Shown here in pieces: positions 7,511-12,386 of a stretch of 12,386 nucleotides of DNA. Every line of letters starts with the position of its first letter. Within the stretch, counting starts at the first letter, position 1. This stretch comes from Saprospiraceae bacterium UBA6168 (GTDB lineage: Bacteria > Bacteroidota > Bacteroidia > Chitinophagales > Saprospiraceae), in assembly GCA_002435785.1 (NCBI GenBank), contig DIUC01000077.1:1-12386 (forward strand). Reading direction: 5' to 3'. Under the pieces are notes generated by a model. It ran no database searches, was not told where the DNA came from, and was given only the letters and a program-made list of their open reading frames with translations. The translations under genes and the position numbers were made by a program.

Positions 7511-7539
7511 TGTGCTGGGATGTCCAATAATCCAGCACA
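7511..7539. repeat. 8-bp hairpin just before the phosphatase gene
   Basis: TGTGCTGG (7511-7518) pairs perfectly with CCAGCACA (7532-7539) around a 13-base loop, ending 14 bases before the ATG at 7554. An A-run, not a T-run, follows, so it is not an intrinsic terminator for plus-strand transcripts. It could affect translation or mRNA stability. Confidence 0.55.
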
Positions 7540-7553
7540 AAAAAAGTGATTGA

Positions 7554-9194
7554 ATGTTGCACAAAAAAGCCTATATCCTTCAAACGCTGTTGTTGACCCT
7601 GTTGGCCGGCAGCGTCTTCGGGCGGGCCGACAAGTTCCGGATCGTCTGGCAGGGCAATGCCTCCACCTCGGCTACCATCGCCTGGAACCAAATTTCCGGC
7701 ACCGACCCCGTGCTGCTGCTCGACGTAAACGATTTTGGCAAAAACGCCGCCGAGTACGGCCTCAGCAAGCGCCCCGACCGCATCCAGTTGGCCGGGGACA
7801 TGAACAACCATTTCGTGCGGCTGGATAACCTGCTGCCCAACATGACTTATTACTTCTTGGTAAAGGACAGCGAGGGCACCAGCATGCGCTACTTCTTCAC
7901 TACCGCCCCCAACCATGCCGACCGGAGGCTCTCCATCGTGGCAGGCGGCGACTCTCGCAACCACCGGGATGCCCGGCAGGATGCCAATATCATGGTGGCC
8001 AAGCTGCGCCCCCACTGTGTGATGTTCGGTGGTGACTTTACTGAAAACGACTTCCCAAAGGAATGGCAGGAGTGGTTCGACGATTGGCAACTGAGCATTG
8101 CGGAAGATGGCCGCATCACGCCCATCATCGTGACCCGTGGCAACCACGAGTACAGCAACCGAACCCTGATTGACCTCTTCGACATGCAGGCAGCAGGTGG
8201 TTTTTACGCTACTTCTCTGGGTGGCGACCTTGTGCGCATTTATACGTTGAACACGCTCATCCCTGTCGGCGGCGACCAACGGGACTGGCTTGAGAACGAC
8301 TTGCGCCATCACGGCTCAAAGTTCCACTGGCGCATCGGGCAGTACCACCACCCTATGCGCCCGCACACGAAGCGCAAGGCTGAGAAGAACGACCAAGTGG
8401 CACACTGGGCGCCGCTTTTCCTCAAATACGGCGTAAGCCTGATGGTGGAATGTGACGCGCACGTGGTCAAGAGTACCTGGCCTATCCGCGCCGAAAACGG
8501 GCCGGGCAGTGAGGAGGGCTTTATACGTGACGACGAAAACGGCACGGTCTATATCGGCGAAGGCTGCTGGGGGGCACCGCTCCGCTCCAACGACGATGAC
8601 AAGGGCTGGACCCGCGCCAGCGGCAGCTTCAACCAGTTCAACTGGATTTTCATTGACAAGGATAAGATTGAGATACGAAATATACAAACCGACGGCGCTG
8701 GCCGGGTGGGTAGCGTTGACCCGAAAAACATCTTCAATTCGCCTATCGGCATACGCATTTGGAGCCCACCTACTGGCGATGTCATCACCATTGCTGCGAA
8801 AGAAATGGTCATGCCAGCCCTCGAAAAGGAAGTGTTTGCTTCTCGTGGAGGGGTGCAAGGCGAACAGAATATTGGCGCAAAAACCTCGTCGAACGCCAAG
8901 CTGGTAGCCGAGACTGTGGACGAAACGGCCAATTGGGAAGAGTGCCCGCTCATCATAGTAGATGCCGTTACGGGAGAGGCCCAAATCAAGTATAGTGTCG
9001 AATCACCAAGCAATGTGGTCATCCGGGTCATCAATCCCAAACTACAGGAAGTGACCCGAATAGAACTGAGCAACCAAGCGCCAAAAGATTACCTTAAGCC
9101 GCTGAAATTGGGGCATCTGCCGCCCGGCAAGTATTTGGCTATCGTGAGGGAGGACAAAAAGCTGCTTCGGCGATATAGGTTGGTGAAGAAGTAA
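7554..9194 (+). CDS. Secreted purple-acid-phosphatase-like metallophosphoesterase
   Basis: A 546-residue exported protein. A signal peptide covers about 1-23 (KK, then ILQTLLLTLLAGSVFG). A fibronectin-III-like domain follows (about 27-118; TSATIAWNQ, LDNLLPNMTYYFLVKD), as in purple acid phosphatases. The metallophosphoesterase domain (about 125-370) shows GGDSRNHRD (Asp133), GGDFTEND (Asp161), RGNHEYSN (Asn197, His198) and QYHHPMRP (His265/266). The usual GHxH is replaced by CDAH (300-303), so one metal-site His is Asp. The last 90 residues are beta-rich and end KYLAIVREDKKLLRRYRLVKK, resembling the sorting tails of Bacteroidota type IX secretion; this is inference. It probably hydrolyses phosphate esters outside the cytoplasm. 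The start chosen puts the signal peptide at the N-terminus. Confidence 0.88.
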   Translation: MLHKKAYILQTLLLTLLAGSVFGRADKFRIVWQGNASTSATIAWNQISGTDPVLLLDVNDFGKNAAEYGLSKRPDRIQLAGDMNNHFVRLDNLLPNMTYYFLVKDSEGTSMRYFFTTAPNHADRRLSIVAGGDSRNHRDARQDANIMVAKLRPHCVMFGGDFTENDFPKEWQEWFDDWQLSIAEDGRITPIIVTRGNHEYSNRTLIDLFDMQAAGGFYATSLGGDLVRIYTLNTLIPVGGDQRDWLENDLRHHGSKFHWRIGQYHHPMRPHTKRKAEKNDQVAHWAPLFLKYGVSLMVECDAHVVKSTWPIRAENGPGSEEGFIRDDENGTVYIGEGCWGAPLRSNDDDKGWTRASGSFNQFNWIFIDKDKIEIRNIQTDGAGRVGSVDPKNIFNSPIGIRIWSPPTGDVITIAAKEMVMPALEKEVFASRGGVQGEQNIGAKTSSNAKLVAETVDETANWEECPLIIVDAVTGEAQIKYSVESPSNVVIRVINPKLQEVTRIELSNQAPKDYLKPLKLGHLPPGKYLAIVREDKKLLRRYRLVKK

Positions 9195-9249
9195 GTTTTC
9201 CTGCGTAAAGGGGTTTGCCTAATGCTGGTAGGAGAACAATGTGGCAGCC

Positions 9250-10302
9250 TCAACTCTCTTCCTCGAAATACACCTTATAAAACTTCTTTCCCTTTACCTC
9301 ATCGTACCCCCGCTCAATCAACTCCTGATTGCCGTGGATATAGATATGGAAGTTCTTGTCCAACTTGAGTACGCTGCGCAATGCCCGTTCCTGCTTTTTT
9401 ACAGATGCGGCTGAGATTTGAAAATTGTCCTCAAATTCAGGCAGGTTGTGCTGCGCTTGGTAAGCGTTTTTGTGCTGCGCAAAAGCTGCCTGTTTTTCGT
9501 CGTCCACGAACACGATTTTGGCAAACTCCTCCTCTACCAGCGTATCGTTTTCCTTGAAGTAGTTCACGGACTTGGTTAGGAAATCAATCTTTTCGGCCTT
9601 GCTCACCACGAAGTCCTCGTCCAATTTTTTCACCACAAATTCCTTCGCCATTTTGATGTAGTGCGTGGTGTGGAAATAGTCGTCCGCCAGCGGCTTCACG
9701 TTCAGGAAAAAGTCCCGCCAGTATTGTGCCTCGATGGTCTTGTTGGATTTGTCCACGATGCAGACTTTGTAGCCCGCCTCGCTGTTGGCATTGAAAATGA
9801 GGCAGCCCTTGTCCAATTTGTCCACAGCGGTGCCGTCCTCGCTAACCAACTGGAAATCACCGTTTTGCGCAAGCAGTTTTAAAAACGCTTGTTTATTCTC
9901 AGACTTGAACAAACCGATGGCATCATGCACCTCGTCATCCAACACCAGCCCTGTGATATAAGCCACGTACAGGTCGCCGGACTTTATTTTCGGGTGGTTC
10001 GTCTGCTCGTGCAGGTGCCGTGCGATGTCGGTGCTGTGTTGGTGGAAGGCCGTTTGGTCTTCGAATAGCTGCTTCGCAAAATGACAGACTGGGTTCAGCG
10101 ATAGGTCGCCGTTGGAGAAGTCAAAGTGGAAAAACTCGTTCCCCTCAAATGAATCGAGGAAGAATTTCTGGAGTAGGCCCAGCAGTTTTTCATTGCTCAC
10201 ATCGAGCGGGTGCTCGGAGGTTTGCAGCTCCTGTTCGTTGGCTTTGTTTCCGATGAAATGGGCGGAAACTTGGGTGATGTTGCTAAGGGAATATTCAAGC
10301 AT
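9250..10302 (-). CDS. Nucleoid-associated protein, NdpA/YejK family
   Basis: The 350-residue protein matches the 37-kDa nucleoid-associated family (NdpA/YejK) in length and layout. Features are the N-terminal ITQVSAHFIGNK block, KSGDLYVAYITGLVLDDEVHDAIGLFKSENKQAFLKL (about 108-144), and CLIFNANSEAGYKVCIVDKSNKTIEAQYWRDFFLNVKP in the middle. The C-terminal half carries FVVKKLDEDFVVSKAEKIDFLTKSVNYFKEND. The family's E. coli member is found on the nucleoid; a precise role is not established. It is a soluble cytosolic protein, with no signal or membrane segment. It is convergent with the phosphatase (55 bases between stops, no clear hairpin) and divergent from the unknown gene at 10669. The ATG at 10300-10302 gives the family N-terminus. 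Confidence 0.9.
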   Translation of the reverse strand: MLEYSLSNITQVSAHFIGNKANEQELQTSEHPLDVSNEKLLGLLQKFFLDSFEGNEFFHFDFSNGDLSLNPVCHFAKQLFEDQTAFHQHSTDIARHLHEQTNHPKIKSGDLYVAYITGLVLDDEVHDAIGLFKSENKQAFLKLLAQNGDFQLVSEDGTAVDKLDKGCLIFNANSEAGYKVCIVDKSNKTIEAQYWRDFFLNVKPLADDYFHTTHYIKMAKEFVVKKLDEDFVVSKAEKIDFLTKSVNYFKENDTLVEEEFAKIVFVDDEKQAAFAQHKNAYQAQHNLPEFEDNFQISAASVKKQERALRSVLKLDKNFHIYIHGNQELIERGYDEVKGKKFYKVYFEEES

Positions 10303-10412
10303 GGGTGAACAATTGAGTATTGGCTGCCAAGTTAGATAATTAGGCGAAATAAGTAAGTAATCATGTACGCATTCGGGGCTTCATTAGTGAAAAACAGCAC
10401 TACACAAAGAAT

Positions 10413-10465
10413 TATCATCAATATTTGTTTTGATAAAATAAATATCAAAACAAATATTGATGATA
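10413..10465. repeat. Perfect 23-bp inverted repeat with 7-base loop
   Basis: The arms 10413-10435 and 10443-10465 are perfect reverse complements around the loop AAATAAA (10436-10442). Each arm contains CAATATTTGTTTT (10419-10431 on plus, 10447-10459 on minus). It could form a strong hairpin or cruciform, or act as a dyad operator. No T-run follows, and it lies upstream of both flanking genes, so a terminator is unlikely. Confidence 0.9.
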
Positions 10466-10498
10466 TTCAGTAGATAAATTGCAATAAATTATAAATTA

Positions 10499-10537
10499 TT
10501 GACAATATTTGTTTTAAAATTGACAATATTTGTTTTA
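10499..10537 (+). repeat. Two 18-bp direct repeats, 21-bp period
   Basis: TTGACAATATTTGTTTTA occurs at 10499-10516 and 10520-10537. The 13-base core CAATATTTGTTTT is the same as in both arms of the neighbouring inverted repeat, making four copies within 120 bases. A shortened TTGACAAAT also occurs at 10595-10603 over the promoter. Two helical turns of spacing fits a cooperative DNA-binding protein. Confidence 0.88.
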
Positions 10538-10590
10538 ATAAATGCTTTTGTAGAATAAATATTACTGTTTTTGTAGCAAGTAGTTAAGTG

Positions 10591-10626
10591 CCTATTGACA
10601 AATAGGTCGAAATATTGATATATTTG
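10591..10626 (+). promoter_or_regulatory. Promoter of the 130-codon gene, with overlapping palindrome
   Basis: TATATTTG at 10619-10626 matches TAnnTTTG exactly. TTG at 10595-10597 lies 21 bases upstream, the right spacing for the -33 element. Transcription would start near 10633, giving a leader of about 36 bases. A perfect palindrome, CCTATT-GACA-AATAGG (10591-10606), covers the -33 element and could be an operator. Confidence 0.55.
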
Positions 10627-10668
10627 AACTGCTGAATTTATTTTTTCACCTTTCAACTACATCTCAAC

Positions 10669-11061
10669 ATGGCAAGAACAGCAAAAGGGCGGGTAAAGCT
10701 CCCGCAATGGGGAAAAGACTTCCTCCGCATCACCAAAAGCATTGCCGAAAAGCACACTGCTCTGGGCGCAAACTCCCCGCTCAAACTTCTTGAAGACTAC
10801 AATTTCGACGACGTAGCCCCGCTGGCCGACACGGCGCTTACCAAGCACACCGAAGCCGAGGACTATGCCGGGAAGGCTGAAACCGCCTATCGGGAGCGGG
10901 ACAAAAACAAGATACTGCTCAACAATGCGACCCGTGCGGCCCTCAACCTCCTAAAGGCGAAGTACGCCAAGAACCCCAAAATGCTCATTGAATGGGGCGT
11001 TGAGGTGGACGACTCGAAAGTGGCACCCCCCAAGGCTAAGGATGCTGGCAGTGGCGGGTAG
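10669..11061 (+). CDS. Small soluble protein of unknown function
   Basis: I do not recognise this 130-residue protein with certainty. It has a basic start (MARTAKGRVKLPQWGKDFLR) and a mainly helical middle (about 15-105) rich in Ala, Lys and Glu, including KHTEAEDYAGKAETAYRERDKNK. LKAKYAKNPKMLIEWGVEVDD follows, and then a Pro/Lys/Gly tail (KVAPPKAKDAGSGG). There is no signal peptide, membrane segment or cysteine. It loosely resembles short environmental-bacterial hypothetical proteins with a helical core, an impression I cannot test here. It has its own promoter, a repeat-rich upstream region and a strong terminator 20 bases after the stop, so it is a single-gene unit that may be strongly expressed. 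Codon use resembles its neighbours. Confidence 0.85.
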   Translation: MARTAKGRVKLPQWGKDFLRITKSIAEKHTALGANSPLKLLEDYNFDDVAPLADTALTKHTEAEDYAGKAETAYRERDKNKILLNNATRAALNLLKAKYAKNPKMLIEWGVEVDDSKVAPPKAKDAGSGG

Positions 11062-11081
11062 TATTAGCTTGGCTTTTAATG

Positions 11082-11117
11082 AAAAACGCCACCCGGGTTC
11101 CGGGTGGCGTTTTTTTT
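11082..11117 (+). terminator. Strong bidirectional hairpin terminator
   Basis: A 15-bp perfect stem pairs 11082-11096 with 11100-11114 around a 3-base loop (GTT). Its GC core is CGCCACCCG/CGGGTGGCG, flanked by five A on the left and eight T on the right (11110-11117). It lies 20 bases after the 130-codon gene's stop and just after the stop of the convergent XRE gene, so it can serve both. Confidence 0.93.
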
Positions 11118-11124
11118 GTCGTGC

Positions 11125-11514
11125 TTAAGTTTGCTTTTGGATTTGGTTGCGGAGGAATTGGATTTCTTCGTCTTTGGTGGCCAACTGCTGTTTGTAGGGT
11201 TCAATGAGCCTATCATAAAACTGGAGCAGTTCCTCAAAAGAATTGTGGATGGTGACGTAACCTGCTTGGCCACCTTGCTGATGACTGATATTGAAGATAG
11301 CCCTATCATCAAATTCCTCAATGGCCTGTGGCGTGGTTTCGAGCAGGTCGGCAATCTTCTTGAGCCGCTCTACCGACAACTTCGTTTTGCCCGATTCGAT
11401 ATGACCATAGCTGGTGGGGTCTATGCCAAGCCCTTTTGCTAAGTGCTTTTGGTCGTATCCCCTCAGCTCTCGGAGCTTCCTGATGTTGTAGCCATGTTCT
11501 TGTCCATATTTTAT
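11125..11514 (-). CDS. XRE-type HTH transcriptional regulator with no canonical start codon
   Basis: The frame encodes a regulator of about 129 residues. An XRE-type helix-turn-helix spans about 10-65: YNIRKLRELRGYDQKHLAKG, then LGIDPTSYGHIESGKTKLSV, then ERLKKIADLLETTPQAI. A linker (FNISHQQGGQAGYVTIHNS) and a C-terminal coiled-coil-like helix follow (about 93-127; YKQQLATKDEEIQFLRNQI). This layout is common in small Bacteroidota XRE regulators. The frame is open back to a TAA at 11548-11550 but contains no ATG or GTG, and its only TTG (codon 11377-11379) would delete most of the HTH. I place the start at ATA (11512-11514), giving MKYGQEHG, because the promoter allows only a short leader. A base error or frameshift near 11500-11515 is the alternative. 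It likely binds DNA; the target is unknown. Confidence 0.7.
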   Translation of the reverse strand: MKYGQEHGYNIRKLRELRGYDQKHLAKGLGIDPTSYGHIESGKTKLSVERLKKIADLLETTPQAIEEFDDRAIFNISHQQGGQAGYVTIHNSFEELLQFYDRLIEPYKQQLATKDEEIQFLRNQIQKQT

Positions 11515-11534
11515 GCGTTTTTTGCAGATGAAGG

Positions 11535-11565
11535 CAAATGTAGTGCATTATTTAAGGATAGGCAA
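11535..11565 (-). promoter_or_regulatory. Promoter of the XRE gene
   Basis: On the minus strand TACATTTG (11535-11542) matches TAnnTTTG exactly. TTG (11563-11565) lies 20 bases upstream as the -33 element. Transcription would start near 11528, so translation must begin downstream of that point. This decides between the possible starts and argues against any start farther upstream. Confidence 0.6.
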
Positions 11566-11601
11566 GCTGGATGTCAGGCCCTAATTTTACCGCCGTAATA
11601 G

Positions 11602-11627
11602 CGCCTCATGTCGCGAGGTGTTTTTTT
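11602..11627 (+). terminator. Orphan terminator-like hairpin
   Basis: CGCCTC (11602-11607) pairs with GAGGTG (11615-11620), including one G-T pair, around ATGTCGC, followed by seven T (11621-11627). No plus-strand gene precedes it: the nearest one ends at 11061 and already has a strong terminator. It may end an unseen short RNA or be a remnant. Confidence 0.4.
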
Positions 11628-11903
11628 GTTTACCCACCTGTATGATTTAAAAAAAAGCTCCTACCTTTTATTTTGAGGTGGCGGGTTTCCAGTATCCAAC
11701 AAAGTTGAATTAAAGATTGGTGTTCAATGAAGTCGTTCTTGCATCCTTGCGGGGCTGTATTTCTATGGCTGCATGTAGCATAAGCCGGATTTGGGGACGG
11801 GGTCGTTGGTAAGCAACCAACACAAAAATATCAAAACGAATATGAAGTGAACCAAAATTCGAGCATCAAACCACGAGCAAGTAAGCCGGCTTTCGGAAAT
11901 ACC

Positions 11904-11911
11904 TATCTTTG
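11904..11911 (+). promoter_or_regulatory. Candidate -7 element for the surface-protein gene
   Basis: TATCTTTG matches TAnnTTTG exactly. It implies a leader of about 110 bases before the ATG at 12028. No good -33 element is seen at the right distance. Confidence 0.4.
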
Positions 11912-12027
11912 GCTTGTGCGATTTGAAAAGGAGACTTGGTTCTTGACCCATATTGGCGGGAAATCCGGCCGTCCAAAAACCGGACAATCTCAAACCGGCC
12001 TCTAAAAGGCCCAATCAATTTCTTTTT

Positions 12028-12386
12028 ATGAAATTTCAAACCTCCAAACCCGGTCGCCCTTCACTGGCAGCCTTCAAGAAAGTGGGTACTTTTTCTTTGA
12101 GGACCATAGCATTGGCAATGCTGCTGATGTGCTTGTCAAAAACAGTTGCTTCTGGCCAAAAACCTGAATTGTTTTTCAGCGTGTCTTTTAGCACTACCCA
12201 ATTGTATGAAGGTTGCACGGAAGCCTGCGTTGAATTTGTCGTGACAAATTATGGTGAAACGACCGTTAACAACGTTGACCTGAGGCTTTTCGTGAACACA
12301 GCGTTTGTCGAGATAACAAACCCTGGTGATTTCACCCTCAACACGGCAAATTTCAGTTTCTTTTGTTCGTCCTGTTCGCCACCGAC
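12028..12386 (+). CDS. Secreted cell-surface protein, N-terminal part (cut by window end)
   Basis: An open frame runs from the ATG at 12028-12030 to the end of the window, 119 codons without a stop. The N-terminus is a long signal peptide: a basic stretch (KPGRPSLAAFKKVG), a hydrophobic core TIALAMLLMCLS (26-37) and a likely cleavage site near residue 43 (TVASGQ). The mature part begins PELFFSVSFSTTQLYEGCTE and reads as beta-sandwich, with CVEFVVTNYGETTVNNVDL typical of DUF11/CARDB-like repeat domains in large surface adhesins. Four cysteines (63, 67, 113, 116) could form disulfides. It is probably the start of a large exported protein; most of the gene lies outside, so the function is open. 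Confidence 0.8.
   Translation, partial: MKFQTSKPGRPSLAAFKKVGTFSLRTIALAMLLMCLSKTVASGQKPELFFSVSFSTTQLYEGCTEACVEFVVTNYGETTVNNVDLRLFVNTAFVEITNPGDFTLNTANFSFFCSSCSPP

Larger units (their letters stand above)
7247..7553. other. Divergent intergenic region between glyA and the phosphatase gene
   Basis: These 307 bases should carry both promoters. Seen here: an 11-bp tandem repeat at 7287-7308; TACCTTCG at 7363-7370, a one-mismatch match to TAnnTTTG pointing right; and a long-range inverted repeat, AAAAAAGGTTTT (7352-7363) with AAAACCTTTTTT (7409-7420). An 8-bp hairpin lies at 7511-7539. Frames on both strands (7259-7549 and 7291-7527) show no protein family and are not called. Confidence 0.6.
10303..10668. 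other. AT-rich divergent control region with shared repeat core
   Basis: These 366 bases separate the nucleoid-protein gene (leftward) from the 130-codon gene (rightward). The right two-thirds are extremely AT-rich and repetitive: a perfect inverted repeat, two direct repeats with the same core, a short palindrome and a promoter, each listed separately. TTTTGTAG also recurs at 10546-10553 and 10569-10576. No reading frame on either strand looks coding. Confidence 0.75.
11566..12027. other. Long intergenic region between the XRE gene and the surface-protein gene
   Basis: These 462 bases hold no gene I can support. An 83-codon minus-strand frame (11763-12014) shows no family features. A terminator-like hairpin lies at 11602-11627, a -7 element at 11904-11911, and small stems fall close to the downstream start (TCCGG/CCGGA around 11964-11984; GGCCT/AGGCC at 11997-12011). 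Confidence 0.6.

Noticed and set aside
7259..7549. 96-codon plus-strand frame between glyA and the phosphatase, and the 78-codon frame opposite
   Set aside because: Both cover a promoter gap with repeats and hairpins, and neither shows a recognisable domain.
7491..8312. 273-codon minus-strand frame inside the phosphatase gene
   Set aside because: It is the antisense shadow of a clearly coding, motif-bearing gene; the 222-codon frame at 8316-8984 is the same kind of shadow.
10413..10465. Inverted repeat considered as a terminator or insertion-sequence end
   Set aside because: No T-run follows, both flanking genes read away from it, and no transposase or target duplication is present.
10413..10537. 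Repeat cluster considered as a CRISPR array
   Set aside because: Only two direct copies with a 3-base spacing, one inverted pair, no spacers of regular length and no cas genes.
11318..11548. 76-codon minus-strand frame starting with ATG-like context at the XRE gene
   Set aside because: It is out of frame with the HTH, and the protein has no domain features; the HTH frame is the coding one.
11763..12014. 83-codon minus-strand frame before the surface-protein gene
   Set aside because: No family features, and it overlaps the leader and promoter of the gene at 12028.
12036..12218. 60-codon minus-strand frame at the right end
   Set aside because: It is antisense to the signal peptide and first domain of the exported protein, which reads convincingly as coding.

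Overview
The window looks like chromosomal DNA of a Bacteroidota bacterium, plausibly of the Saprospiria/Chitinophagia side. The protein set is typical of that phylum: an NdpA-type nucleoid protein, a LysE-type exporter followed by YbjQ and SmpB, ScpA, and a secreted purple-acid-phosphatase-like enzyme. Genes lack clear Shine-Dalgarno sites, and several matches to the Bacteroidota -7 promoter element TAnnTTTG lie just upstream of start codons. Genes are moderately GC-rich and gaps are strikingly AT-rich. I see no transposase, integrase, tRNA, rRNA or CRISPR array.

Layout, left to right. 1-509 (+) is the C-terminal end of an acyl-CoA (propionyl-CoA) carboxylase beta subunit. It converges through a hairpin terminator on rpoN (sigma-54, 582-2147, -). 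A 377-base AT-rich gap holds divergent promoter candidates for rpoN and a YjbQ-family gene (2525-2935, +). A compact plus-strand run follows: a LysE-family exporter, a YbjQ-family protein and smpB (3038-4496). The smpB stop codon overlaps, tail to tail, the stop of scpA. scpA ends a tight minus-strand cluster with two small uncharacterised genes of 82 and 58 codons; the 58-codon one is easy to miss. glyA (5957-7246, -) comes next, then a 307-base gap and a secreted metallophosphoesterase (7554-9194, +). An NdpA/YejK-family nucleoid-associated protein follows (9250-10302, -).

The right end is the less ordinary part. The gap 10303-10668 contains a perfect 23-bp inverted repeat and two direct repeats that share the core CAATATTTGTTTT. 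Downstream is a well-formed promoter for an unrecognised 130-codon gene (10669-11061, +). That gene converges, through a strong bidirectional terminator, on an XRE-type regulator (11125-11514, -). The regulator's frame has no ATG, GTG or TTG in front of its helix-turn-helix, although a good promoter sits directly upstream. A gap of about 460 bases follows, with an orphan terminator-like hairpin. The window ends inside a secreted cell-surface protein that begins at 12028 (+).

Most genes are housekeeping (fatty-acid/propionate carboxylation, sigma-54 transcription, trans-translation, chromosome condensation, one-carbon metabolism). I did not find a convincing new multi-gene system. The best candidates for something undescribed are the repeat-rich control region with its unknown gene at 10414-11061 and the XRE gene with a non-canonical start.
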